From Hibiscus mutabilis (lineage: Eukaryota > Streptophyta > Magnoliopsida > Malvales > Malvaceae): a DNA stretch of 64,000 nt. A model generated the notes under the pieces. The model did no database searches. It worked only from the letters and a program-made list of their open reading frames with translations, and was not told the DNA's origin. Location of the stretch: NCBI GenBank assembly GCA_019671005.1, contig CM033714.1, forward strand, positions 81,025,909 to 81,089,908, in the 5' to 3' direction. Of this stretch, positions 45,798 to 57,344 are shown in pieces. Position 1 is the first letter of the stretch, and every line of letters begins with the position of its first letter. A program made the position numbers and the translations under genes.

Positions 45798-48155
45798 TGT
45801 AATACCCGAATTTTACTCGAGTGTACCTATATATATTTTTTCTCACTATAAATAAAACCAAAATATAAATAAATAAATAATAGTAAGCCCATAATAAATA
45901 ATAAATAAAACGGATCCAAAATAAATCCATTTTAGTCCAAAATTCCCTTTTTACAACCCATTTACATTTCAAAATACCAAATACCCGAAAGCCTAGTTTA
46001 AAAGCCCAAATTCCCAATTATAATTTCCCCCCGCCCATTCTGTGATACATATCCAATCCAAACAAACACAATTTGACCCACACTTTTGTTTTCTCACTCA
46101 AATCCGACTTCCAATGGACACGTGGCACTCATTCATTAGGTCGTTTCCCTTCACATGGATTATGCTTTCTCGTGACATCATCCATGATGTCACGATCCAC
46201 TTATATAAATACCTGAGGAGAGAGAGTGACAGCCATAGTTACCAATCATAAATAATAATAATAATAATAATATAAAATAATATAATAAAAACAAGAGAAA
46301 GAAAGGGTAATCTGGAAATTTCACCTGCCATCGGAAGCCGGACCGCTTGAAGTTGGAGCGCCGCCGGAAGCTCACCCGTCACCGAAGAAAGTGAATCAGA
46401 ATAGTGTTTTGAACGCTGGTAGAGGTATATCCTCTTCTCATATTTGTTTTCCCTGCAAATCGAATAAAAAAACATTAGTTTTCCTTAAAAGCAGAAACTG
46501 AAAATGAGAGCAAAATCAAAATAAAAGGAAAATGAGTGAACGGAAACATATATGTGGTTGCTGGAATGGTTATATTCATGGCTAGAGTTGAAGAGGACTC
46601 GAGTACGGGTAGATTTAGGTCTTAGGCCGGGGAAGAATGGTGGTTATGATGAACCAGTATTAGTTTTATGTGCAAAAATTGGAAAATTTGAGAAATTTTA
46701 GGGTTTAGTCACGGTGACTGGAAATCACCCCACATCGGTGATCGGCGTCGCCTGCGACGGCCGACTAACAGTGGAGGGTAGTCAGAGTGAGGTGGAGCTA
46801 GATCGAGCAGCAGAGGATAAGGTGGTTTGTGGCCGGAATATTTTGAGTTCACCCAGTTTTGGATGAATGTATGTAGAACATGATCCAAAACCATGTTATT
46901 TGATCCATTTGAGTTTAGTTTTTTGGGTTTTCAATGTAAGTTTCAGAGAATTTCAGGGGTGAGAGAAAGAAGAGAGAGGGGAAATAGGTAAAATGATTGA
47001 TTCAGCTCGGTTTTGGGCTTTTATGGGTGAGTCAAAATGGTGTCGTTTTGGCACGCTGGATTGGATCCGCGTGTCTTAAAACTGGGCCGGGTCTGAACCA
47101 TGTATTTCTGAGGGTTGGGCTATTCGAATTTTGGGTCCAAAAGCTTTTTATTATTTTTAATTTGGTCCCCCTTTTCAATAAAATCAAGATTAAAATTCCA
47201 ATTTAGTTCAATTTAGTATTGTAATTTAATTGTTTAATTTAAAATGCTTGATGCATGTTTAAATAATGCATATATGAATATATATTAGACAATTAATTCA
47301 CCTAAATTTAATTAATTGTTAAACCCTTAGCTTTAGGTTCTATTTGGATTTAATAATTTAAAATTAAGGTCATTATAGCAAATTAATGAATATTAAGTGG
47401 GAAGCTTTGAAGTTCCAAATTTGGGTAATGTCTCATTGCAATGGGGTGTTATCCAATATGAGTTTTTAAGTAGAATACTTAGTATTCATTAAAACTTTAG
47501 AAATTGATAAATAAATCTAATTAATTAATTAGAGTTTTAATTAGGTTTAGAACTTAAACAATTAGTTTAATTAATTGAACTAGGACTATTATTTAATTTT
47601 AGGGTTTAAATATAGATAGTGCTCAAGCAAGTGGGTGTTATCTCATGTAAACCTTTAAATTAATTAATATTCATAGATTTAACAAATACACAATTTAAAT
47701 AAAGCCTTTTTAGATTATCACATAAAATGAACAAGACTATTTTTTGAATATGAATAGAGGTACCCTGAGCGTATAGAGGTGTTCCCAATCTCATATTCAT
47801 ATAAAAATATATTTCCTTATAACATGAATATTTCCATTTGGAACACAAACCCAGTTAATAATTAAGGATCAAATTAAATTCGAATTATTATTCTCGAAAT
47901 GCCAAAATGCCACGTAAAATTAAAGGTATCGATAACGGGCGTTTGTAGGGGGTGCTAATCCTTCCCCATACGTAACCGACTCCCAAACCCAATTTTAAAA
48001 AAGAACGAATCTCTTATTGTTTTTATGGAGTTTAGTCTACCAAAGTGACCAGTGGCGACCCTAATCATTTTCAAAATCCAATTAAAAAGGAAAAACCTTA
48101 ATTTAAAAAATTAATCGTCAAGCTATTTTCTCGGTTAAAAAATGGTTTCGGCAAA
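45798..48155 (+). mobile_element. 3' LTR of the Tat/Ogre-type host
   Basis: It starts TGTAATACCCG after a polypurine tract. Its last 660 bases match the sequence at the window start. The 3' end is placed near GGTTTCGGCA, where the match with the 5'-side copy fades; the exact end is uncertain by some tens of bases. The promoter region is well formed (separate entry). The R/U5 part holds an AATAAT run near 46247-46280. Confidence 0.75.
46111..46209 (+). promoter_or_regulatory. U3 promoter of the Tat LTR: CCAAT, G-box, bZIP-like palindrome, TATA
   Basis: In order: CCAAT at 46111, ACACGTGGC (G-box/ABRE-like) at 46118-46126, a near-perfect palindrome with 12-base arms TCGTGACATCAT and ATGATGTCACGA around CC (46170-46195), and TATATAAATA from 46202. 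Spacing of the TATA box to the palindrome is 6-7 bases. Confidence 0.65.
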
Positions 48156-48309
48156 TATTTATTGACATTGTTTGTTCATAATGTTTTTGATTGCTCCTTA
48201 ATAGATTTCTTATTTGGTTTTTTTGAATTTATTATTTGGTCAACCGACTTTTAGTTTTATGTGTTATAGTTATTTTCTTTAACTTTGATGGTCGCTTATG
48301 ATTCGAGGA
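48156..48309. other. Short intergenic stretch
   Basis: AT-rich sequence with no recognised element. Confidence 0.4.
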
Positions 48310-48455
48310 ACTGGATGATGTTAGGTCGGGTCTGTAATAGGTCGAGTTAAATCAGATCTCGAGTCCTTTCAAGTCGAGTTATATCAAATATTTGTCAAAT
48401 TAATTTCAGAATCGAGTTTACAAGTCGGGTCAATTTTTTACATCCCTGCTGGACG
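48310..48455. mobile_element. End fragment of the same hAT-type family
   Basis: AGGTCGGGT and GAGTTATATCA words are followed by GGGTCAATTTTTTACATCCCTG, the right terminus of the element at 38485-40590. No left end is visible, so it is a relic. Confidence 0.6.
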
Positions 48456-48779
48456 CATATAAGAGTTGGGAGCCTTGTCCTCCAAAATGGGTAAACTATT
48501 TTTTAGTTATTTTTTAAATTTTTAAAAAATTTAATTTGACCCGTTAAAAAAATTTAAAAATTATAAATATATTTAAAATTTTTAAATATTTTTAATTAGG
48601 GCCCTATAATATTTTTAAATTTTCATTTTTTTAAAAAAAATAATTTACATATGAAAATTTTAAAAAGGCTCATTGTCAAGATTTTTCCCTAATGACTTTC
48701 ATAAGCGTTAGAAATCGAATAAAACATTGTAATATCATATTTTACTAAGATGGTTTGAACTCGTGAATAGGGTACATGT

Positions 48780-49025
48780 ACATGCTTCAATTAGTACCGA
48801 TACGTCATTCAACAAGAATCAGTACGAGATGATATGTACGGATACTCGGAGATTTTAGGATTTATTTCTCCACATCAAAGCTTAATTGAGTACCGGTAGC
48901 ATAGGGCAATGCCAATACATGATAACTATTTTGAAAATATAATGCTAATTTTTATTGATACTCGAATGAGTACACCACAGGCAGTATCGATATTTATTAA
49001 TGAGTACCGGTACTTACTGGGCAAA
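48780..49025. repeat. GTACCGGTAC-type palindromes
   Basis: Variants AGTACCGATACG, GTACCGGTAG, GTATCGAT and GAGTACCGGTACTTAC occur, reminiscent of the palindrome clusters of the 2.9 kb LTR, so this may be a fragment of a related LTR. Confidence 0.4.
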
Positions 49026-49099
49026 ATGATTTATAATGCTAGCTAAACTTGGGAAATAGGAATAACAAACAAGTACAATTTTATGAATTCTACATCGCA

Positions 49100-49262
49100 C
49101 CTGACCTAGTCAGAACGAGGATGAGTATGAGTTTAGTGGGTATTGGGCGGATGTGGATCAATAATCATAATCACTATAGGTAGTGGGTAGATGATGAATT
49201 TGAAACCTTACCCACCCCATATCCGCCCGCCCCACATCCATCTGCCCTCCTATTAACCACCA
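49100..49262. mobile_element. hAT-like MITE relic
   Basis: GGGTATTGGGCGGATG words on the left face CCGCCCGCCCCACATCC words on the right in inverted order, typical of hAT MITEs with polypyrimidine/polypurine subterminal repeats. The termini are not clear. Confidence 0.4.
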
Positions 49263-49726
49263 TATGAATAAGGATATTTAATTAAAATGAAATAATATAA
49301 TTTTATTTATATTATATATATTAGGTGGTGTGGGGTTGATGATATGTTTGTTGTCATTCATGTGAAATATATTTGTAAGCGTTTAGAATAATTTTGGAAT
49401 GATTATGGAGTTAAAAACCAAGTTTATGAAATCTGTCCAAATTTTATGAATATGCAGTAAGTTCAAAAAATCACCAAAAATTATGTATAAATAATTAGGA
49501 AGTGATCCATACATCGTTGTGACTGTGAGTAAAGGCCAATTTAACATTGCTTTTGAAAAGTGCTTTTAAAAATACTGTTAGAAAGTGATTTTGAAAAGTT
49601 TGTTATAAGATTTTAATATTTGGTATTGTTGTCAAAAGTACATTTAAAAAGATAAAATGTACATTTTAGACATAATATTATAAATTAAAAATAAATAAAC
49701 ATAAATTGTGTTTAAATTCGTTATCG
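49263..49726. other. AT-rich intergenic stretch
   Basis: No gene recognised. A GAAAAGTGCTTTTAAAAA palindromic word at 49554-49572 may be a MITE remnant. Confidence 0.35.
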
Positions 49727-49976
49727 TAAAATTTAGAGTAAACTACATAAATGACCATTATACGGGTTTGGTCTCGATTTGACCATCATACTTTTTTTTG
49801 AAGCAATTAAACCACCATATTATTAAAATGGACTCAATATGACGTGACAGTTAGCAAAAATATATATTTGATCCTCGTTACTTATACACTCTATTATTTT
49901 GGTCCTAATTTTAATTTAATAAAATAAATTAATTAAGTAGTGACACGTCCAACTTATGGGAGTAAGGTAATTATTT

Positions 49977-50066
49977 AAAAGCAAGGAACATCTTGCCGCC
50001 TTTGGTGAGATTTGAACCAAGGTTGCCTTAGGTTAGAGTAATGCGTGTCTACCACCGGGCCAACTA
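49977..50066 (-). ncRNA. tRNA-like Pol III unit in the left arm
   Basis: On the minus strand TTGGCCCGGTGGTA (A box, about 50051-50064) is followed by GGTTCAAATCTC (B box, 50007-50018) and then TTTT at 49977-49980. Box spacing is tRNA-like. Transcription is not shown. Confidence 0.45.
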
Positions 50067-50746
50067 TATCTTTGTAATATATTGTACAAAACTAAATATA
50101 TATCTTAGTTTGTTTATCATGGCAAGAAAAAGAAAATAAATATGGATTAAGGGGACTCGAACATAACATATTTTAGATGCATAAAAACATTTAAAACACT
50201 CAAATAAATCTAATAATTAAATAAAAGTTGACAACATTTCACACATATATATATATTATTAATGCATGATTTAAAATAAAAATGATTTTAAGATTTTTGT
50301 ATTTTTAAACCAAATTTAATATATTTTTCTTTCTCGCATTTATTTTTATAATTTCACATATATATTTATTGAATTAATTTTTTAACTTAATTAATAATTT
50401 CAATATTTATTAAAAAATTAATTAAATTATTATATATATATATGAAATTATATTAAAATTTAAAATTTTTAAAGTTATAACAATTCATTTAAATTATGTT
50501 TATGAGTTTAGATTCGTTAAATAAATTTTTATTTTTTATTTTTTAATATTATAATTTAATTAAAAATCAATAAAAATAAAATTATTAATAATTTAATTAT
50601 TAGATTTATTTTAGTGATTTAGGTGTTTTTATGCATCCCAAAAGTCTAATGTTTGTGTCTCCTTAATCCATATTTATTTCCTTTTTCTGGCATGAGCAAC
50701 AAATTAAGATATATATTAGGTTTTGTACCATATATCACAAAGATGC

Positions 50747-50835
50747 ACTTGGCCTAGTGGTAAACACGCATCACTCTCACCTAGGGCAACCTTAGTTTGA
50801 ATCTTGCCAAAGGAAAGATGCTCTTTGTTTTTTAT
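50747..50835 (+). ncRNA. tRNA-like Pol III unit in the right arm
   Basis: TGGCCTAGTGG (A box, 50750-50760) precedes AGTTTGAATCT (decayed B box, 50794-50804) and a run of T at 50827-50833. It is the mirror of the left-arm unit and points outward. Confidence 0.45.
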
Positions 50836-51123
50836 TTTCTTCCTTCAATCTGGTGATAAATTATTGGAGGAGAAAAATAAAATTATTAAATTAAATATAA
50901 ATAACTAAAGTCCTCCAATAAGTCACCACCTAATTAAATAATTAATTTATTTTATTAAATTAAAATTAGGACCAAATTGATAGAGTGTATAAGTAACGAG
51001 GATCACATGTGTAATTATACAAAAAAACATATGGTGGTCTAATTGCTTCAAAAAAATATATGGTGGTCAAATCGAGACCAAATCGAGTGTGTTGGTCATT
51101 TATGTAGTTTACCCTAAAATTTA

Positions 51124-51900
51124 TTAATATTATTGTATATGAAATAAATAAACCTTAATTATACTAACAATATACAAATAATGACAATTCATTAGTATTT
51201 GTATATATATTAGTATTTGTATATATATATAATATAAACTTTAAATATTTTAAATAATTAATATAAAATTTTAGATTAAATAAAAAATTAGCCTCTAAAC
51301 TATGTGTTTTTTTTATATTAGTGCAGTATAACTAAATATTAATTAAATATATTTATAATTATTTTATTTAATATTATTTTATATTCTAAGAAAATGTAAA
51401 AATAAATGTCATACAAAAATTATGTGAGCATGGCATCACACATACTTATATACTTATAGTTGATTCATGTGAGTAAAATAGTGTCGAAAATAAACAAGAA
51501 AAAGACAGAAAGTGTGGGATAATAGAAGAATAAGAAAAAATAGAGAGATAAAATATTGAAGAGCACTTAAGCCGTACTTTATATGTCTCTGATATGGGGA
51601 CGTATTGGGTACATAATATGACATTAGATTGAAATACCCGTACTTGATAGATCAAACCTAATTAAGTCGAAACTCGTTGAATAACATTTTTTTGTTGTCT
51701 TTAAATATAATCTCATAATGTCACGTAATCATAATGCCAAAAAAATAAAAGAGATTTAGAGAGCAAATTGAAACAAATTACCAAATTCATGGGCGAAAAG
51801 CTATTTTATCTCTAAAAAAGTAAAGAATCAAACCAAATAAGATATTATTAATTTATTTTATTAACGGGTCGGGTCAGTTGGACCCGAGAAAACAAAAGGG
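51124..51900. other. AT-rich intergenic stretch upstream of TGD4
   Basis: No gene or clear element is seen. Poly-AT words and TATATA runs only; the proximal TGD4 promoter presumably lies at its right end. Confidence 0.4.
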
Positions 51901-51939
51901 CCAACGATAAAGAAGAAGCGGCCAATTGCCAATTTGCTG

Positions 51940-52531
51940 TATAATCCATTCCAAGCTCTCTTTTCTGCCTCTCGACTCTCAATCCAATCCACCATTGGCG
52001 AGGTAAACTATTTCATATCATTTCGTTGATTTTTCATTGGATTGATTTTTATTAATTGTTGTTGTTGTTGTTTTAATCAATGGCGTTTTATTGAGCTAAC
52101 GAGATTGCTTTACGAATTTCAGTTTCGAGTAAAATGCTGCATACTGTTGACTGCTGAGTAGGAAAAAATCTCGAATCCCATTAGAGCAGAGCAGTGTTGT
52201 TAGTAGGGTTTTTATGTTTGGATCCGCATTTGGTACTTTCGAATTGCAATTCACTTGATTTCTAGTTTTTTTTTCTAATAAGATTCTGCTGTAGTTTTTG
52301 TTAATAGAACAAAGGGGGGAAATTGGGGAGGGTTTCAACTGTGAAATTGCTGCTCCAATTTCAAATTTGCAAGGGTTAGGGTTTAGGCAGAGGTGATGAT
52401 CATGAATCACTAGCATTATCAGGCAGCAAGTGTTTTGAGTAGTGCACATTTCTCTCTCTCTCGAATTGACCAAACTTTAGGGTTTAGGGTTAGGGTTTCG
52501 ATTTTATTTTCTGGGTTTTGACCGAGGGGAA
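51940..52531 (+). promoter_or_regulatory. Putative TGD4 leader with a 5' UTR intron and telo-box motifs
   Basis: A pyrimidine-rich leader (CTCTCTTTTCTGCCTCTCGACTC) ends in a good donor AG|GTAAAC at 52002/52003; several acceptors (for example TTTCAG at 52120-52125) could close an intron before the ATG. TTTAGGGTTTAGGGTTAGGG words (telo-box type) lie at 52476-52498 and a TC repeat just before. The transcription start is inferred. Confidence 0.45.
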
Positions 52532-55250
52532 ATGAAGAAGCTCCGATGGGCAAGCGATGAGGACTTTTGGGAATTGGATGCCTCCACCCCTCGGACCCTT
52601 GAAGGAGCAGCTCGTGCTGTCCCGGGGAAGTCTTTACCATTGGGTTTATCAAGAGGGACCAGGCTTTCCAGGCCGAATCAGATTGACTTCATGCAGCGGT
52701 TCATGGCTGCCCCTTTTCTTCCCTCCTACACCAATCACTTTGGCATCACTCTTCAGCGAGTTTTGAGCATTCCTTTTAGTGAGAATTGGTCTGCCCTTTT
52801 GCTAGGCCAGTTCAACATGCGGAAGTTTTTGTCATCTTTAAATGAAAATGGAGGAGCTGCGAGGTCTATGCTTGACCTTAAATCAGTCGGGAGGCTTCTT
52901 CTTGACAAGTCCTTGTATGCTCTTGGCTTCTCTTCTGAGATCTTATTAAGCCCTGATGACACTTTACATTTTAGCTCTGATTCATATTATGCTCACAACC
53001 CTTCCATTCCCAGAAAGAAAGCAGTTTACTGTCATAAGGCTAGTGCTATATTTTGCCTTTTCTCTGATTAATTATTGGTCTAATTATGAATTTCACCAAA
53101 ATTTAGAAGTTTTTTTACAAAAGGCCAAAATTTAACTTTAGGTGCCTAAAGTCAAAGTCCCTCTACTTTAATTTATCAAGATTGGATGTATTTTACAAAA
53201 ATAACTTAGAAACTTTGTATTTTTACAAAAATATTCGTTTTTTTCATTTAAGCCTTTACAAAACTTAAAAGTATGTTCATCTGTTGGTAATCACATGAAC
53301 TACTGATTTTTACTGCATATAAATTTCTAAACTGATGATTTTTGCTAATTCTGTGCATATAAATTGCTGAACTGTTGATATTTTTAGGTTATCAATTTAA
53401 TGTCTTAATTTTCCTACAAATTAAAATAGAGGGACTAACTTCTCGGTTTTAGGGTTGACATTCATAACTAGACCTATTTTCCCCGCTTCTACAATACATA
53501 CTAATAGAACACATGTATGCTTTGCTTCTAAGGCAGTTTCCAAATCATAATTTGACAATAGATGCAGCTTGGCCTGCTCTCTTTGTGGACAAAGAGACTG
53601 GTGATTACTGGGATGTACCCTTCTCCATTGCACTTGATTTGGCTTCTCTTCCTTCAGATTGTGGTCCAAGTTATCATTTGTGTCTACACCAGCACAATGG
53701 GTCACCAAAGCAATTTCAAGGTGATCCCATTGCACAAGTCCCCGCTTCTCTACTTCCTGGTTTTTCTGCTAAATGTGCCTTTTCTTACAAGAAGAATGTT
53801 GACATTTGGAGGAGCAATGCTCAGAAACTCAAGATGGTTCAACCTTATGACCTTTTCCTTTCAGATCCCCATGTTTCAGCATCAGGAACCATTGGTAAGA
53901 TTTAACAAAAAGTACCCTGAAGACTCCCTGAATTTTTTGTAACCTAGATGTTCATAGGAAGGGGTACTTATCACTATATCTCATTTTATTTCAATTCATA
54001 TTCTAATTATGCTATTGACATCTCGTAGTTGTTGTTTAGTTCATGAATGGTTCCATATTGATGACTGCAGCTCTTGTGAAAATAACAAAAATTTCCTTGT
54101 TTTATATGCATAGGTGCTGCTTTGAGTATGAATTTTGGGGAAAGTTCAGCCAGATTAGTTGAAGAAGCTAAAGATATTAAGCAGTTATCATTGTATCACC
54201 CAGCTCTAAAATCTTCTCTTCTAGGGGATGTATTTGCATCCATGTCATTTACAGCCCAGCACGGGAACTTCCAACGGCTATTTTCTGATCTTACAAGATT
54301 TCATGTTCACATGGAGTTCCCCTCTGGTTCTAAATTCCTTTCAGGTGCTACACAATTAGCTCAAGATCTTTTGAATTCGCGCCAGCCTAGTTCCAAAGCA
54401 ATTAAAACGATCTGCCCAACTACCACCCTTTCACTTCAGCAGCAGGTATTTCGTTTGAAATAATTCTTTTGCCATACTGATTTAGGATGTTAAAAAGAAT
54501 GGCAACTGAAGCCAAGGTAGTAATTTTCTGCTATTTTGGCAATAGGTGATAGTAACACTTATTGACTTCATGCATAGCTTTGAGTAGGGATGTAAACGAG
54601 CCACTTGTACAATTTTGCTCTTAAACTATTCAAGTTCGACTCAAAAGAAGTTTGAATTTGACTTGATCATTTTCGAGCCAAGTCACAGGTCTAGCAATCA
54701 AGCAAACCGAGTTTGATTATCTTAATACTCTCACAAGCCTAATCGAGTTTTTTTTATTTGTAAATGTTTTCTTTAATATTTTGATATTAAATTGCTACTT
54801 TACTAAAAAAGTTTATAGAATGTGCTTGAAATTGAGTTTGAGTAGATGACTTGTGTAATCGAGCTTAATTGAGCCAAGTATGAATAGCTCGATTTTATTT
54901 CAAGCGGAGCTTGAGCTTAGTTTTTACTAGCAGCCAGTTTCATTATTTGTGCTCAGCTTGGCTCGATTATAGGTTACAGTATGCTCTGACCATTCATAGG
55001 CATTTTCTGACTTGTAATTGATTCTGGAAAATTATTTATTTTTATTTTGCAGATTGCCGGACCTTTCAGTTTTAGAGTTGATTCGGGTGTTTCAGTTGAT
55101 TTCAAGGACAAAAGTTGGCGCATACAGGCAGACCAACCGGTGTTTTCAATCGAATATGCATTGCACGTACTTTGTTCAGCAAAGGCTGTTGCTTGGTACT
55201 CCCCAAAGCATCAGGAATTTATGGTGGAGCTTCGGTTCTTCGAGACGTAA
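52532..55250 (+). CDS. TGD4: TGD4, trigalactosyldiacylglycerol 4 lipid-transfer protein
   Basis: TGD4 is a beta-barrel-like protein at the chloroplast outer envelope/ER contact that binds phosphatidic acid and is needed to bring ER lipids to the plastid for galactolipid synthesis, with TGD1, 2, 3 and 5. Four coding exons are inferred: 52532-53038, 53537-53894, 54114-54445 and 55053-55250, giving 464 residues (Arabidopsis has about 479). Recognised blocks: the N-terminal RW...LD.STP.TLEG.ARAVP region, LPLGLSRGTRLSRP, then LDKSLYALGFSSEILLSPDD, the NLTIDAAWPALFVD block, YWDVPFSIALDLASLP, LTRFHVHMEFPSG and AQDLLNSRQPS, and the C-terminal MVELRFFET. Phases agree at all junctions. Introns 2 and 3 are GT-AG; intron 1 fits only a GC donor (AAG|GCTAGT) with acceptor GGCAG at 53536. 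No stop or frameshift is seen; it appears functional. Intron 3 holds a MITE relic. Confidence 0.93.
54584..54980. mobile_element. hAT-like MITE relic in TGD4 intron 3
   Basis: It starts TAGGGATGTAAACGAGCC, the usual terminus of hAT MITEs, and carries AGCTCGATT/GAGCTTGAGCTT words in opposite orientation toward the other end. The right terminus has decayed. Confidence 0.55.
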
Positions 55251-55764
55251 ACCGATGTTCCCTTGGGTATGTTTTAGAAATTCCATTGGTGTACCTTCTA
55301 CTGCCTTCCTATGTTAAAATTCAAGGATGTTCTTCACCTGTTCACATGTACTTTTGGTGGTTTATTTAAGAAAATAACCTTTCTTTTCCATGGTTATTTA
55401 ATATGATATATTAAAAATTGATTAAATGAAATGTTGTCATTAATTCCTTTCATGGATCAAATTACTTATTAAGCTTATGAGGAAATGTTTTCTTTTCCTA
55501 TTTTAACTAGAATGTCTCTTGCTATGTTTCCGGAAATCATATAAAAATTTAAATATAATAATTAATTATTGTAAGATAATTTAATTTTTAAATTTTAAAT
55601 ATAATATTTATGACCCTTGTAACATTGAAACTTACTACTACTAGTACTCTCAAAAGTAGTTCCAATGAGATATATATACATATATATTAAATATGCAAAA
55701 ATTATTCAATATACACCTGTTGTGTCTAGATCTTTTGTATTTTAGGGGTTAGGATTTAATTTAG
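55251..55764. other. TGD4 3' UTR and flank
   Basis: The 3' UTR probably ends within the first 200-300 bases, but no single polyadenylation signal stands out in this AT-rich sequence. Nothing else is recognised. Confidence 0.45.
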
Positions 55765-57230
55765 GTTTAATTATCCTGTTGGTACATGAACTATATCAAA
55801 TTTTTAGTTTCATACATAATATTTTAAAATTTTTGATTTCATATACTAACTTTTCACCGTTAATCACTTTACCCACTTCTGTGATAGAAGCTAACGTGGA
55901 TCCTTTACACCATTTAGAAATTGACATGTGATTTTAATTTATTTTTTTCATTTACCTAAGGGTTAATAATAAGATTAATTGTCAATGTTTTATTATTTTT
56001 TTAAAAAATAAAAATTAATAGACCATTCAATGATTGATACATGGCATAATATTAAAAAAATAAATTATAAATAAATTTGGACTAATCAATGATTGACATG
56101 TGGCACAATATTAATTAAAAAAATCTAAAATTACCTTTTTTCATTTCTTCTTTATTTTCTTTATTTTAAAATTTGCTGCCCATGGCCTCGCCCACTAATC
56201 TCCAGCATCGCCTTTGTCCACATCCCCATTGGTTTACTTTGAAGGTTTCCTCAAACTAAATCCCACTTGCCTTCCACATGTCATCTCTGGCAAAAATATC
56301 GCCGCCAAAGAAAGAAAAATAGGTCGAGTCCCAACATCCTCTTGGAACAAAAAAAAAAACAGATAACAAGAACCGAATTCATCCGTACTCCCCAACTGTC
56401 AAAACCCAAAAATCTCACCGCTTCAATTCTGATTTTCTCTCACAATAGTAACATTTAACCAAACGCTGCAAAGATCGGGAGCTGCTCAAATGGCGAGGTT
56501 GACACAAATTTTCCCGGGACCATTTTTCTTTTTTCTTTTACTTTTTCATTGGAGTTTAAGAAATGAAACACCGTTCATATAAAATGGAAGATTGGAAGTG
56601 ACTGAAAATGGCAAAAGTAACCAAATATTTTAGAAGAGAAAACAAATACGAGCTGACTGGTATATTTCGTGACAGACTTTCTGAGGGACTATAGCTTAAG
56701 TGAGGAAGACGGCGTGAGTGAGGACTGAGGATGTGAAGAACAAAAAATCTAGGGTTTTTATGAAAAAAGAGTTAAAATGTTTTTTAGTTAAGTAAATGAT
56801 TTATGTCGCATGTTATTTTTTTAAATGGATGTTGTATATTTTTAATATATTTTTATAATTTTTAGAAAATAAATATTTAATTTTTTAATTTTAGGGTTTA
56901 TATTTAAAAATAATAATATTGTAAATGATCCAAATGTTTTTTTTAAATGAAATATATTCACTTATTTATTTTTTAAAGATCAATGGTGAAATTGAACGTT
57001 GAAGACTAAATTTATAATTATTCCTTAATAAATGGGGTTTTTCATTTTAAAAATAAATGGCACGTGCCAAATTCTGAGGGGTACAAGTTTCTACGTTAGC
57101 TTTCTGTAACGAAAGTGGGTAAAGTGTCTGACGACAAAAAAAAACGTAATGTATGAAATCGAGAATTTTAAAATATTATGTATGAAACTGTAAATTCAGT
57201 ATAGTTTATGTACCAATGAGTAATTAAGTC
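55765..57230. mobile_element. Long-TIR non-autonomous element (Mutator-like), second family
   Basis: Inverted ends of about 150 bases match closely: left TTAATTATCCTGTTGGTACAT, right (reverse-complemented) TTAATTACTCATTGGTACAT, both continuing through AGTTTCATACATAATATTTT and a CACTTTACCCACTT block. There is no transposase. The less AT-rich core at 56160-56480 differs in composition from the arms. I found no clear TSD. Confidence 0.75.
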
Positions 57231-57344
57231 TAATAAAAAATCTCATATTAGGTTGAGAGGTCCTCATATTGACCTTTGCAAAACTCGATTCGGATTAATC
57301 GACCAATAAATCAGATATCGGTGATTAAACTCATATATAGAGAG

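Larger units (their letters stand above)
49736..51114. mobile_element. Foldback Mutator-like element with Pol III boxes in both arms
   Basis: The ends GAGTAAACTAC and GTAGTTTACCC are flanked by a perfect 9-bp TSD TAAAATTTA (49727-49735, 51115-51123), the Mutator signature. The arms (about 49736-50225 and 50586-51114) are imperfect inverted copies of each other over some 500 bases, leaving a short AT-rich centre. There is no transposase. Each arm holds a tRNA-like segment with A and B boxes. Confidence 0.85.

Noticed and set aside
50750..50804. Functional tRNA gene
   Set aside because: A and B boxes are present but no cloverleaf with a plausible acceptor stem can be drawn, and the unit is part of a transposon arm.
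52753..52962. Minus-strand open frames over TGD4 exon 1
   Set aside because: Shadows of the TGD4 coding sequence.
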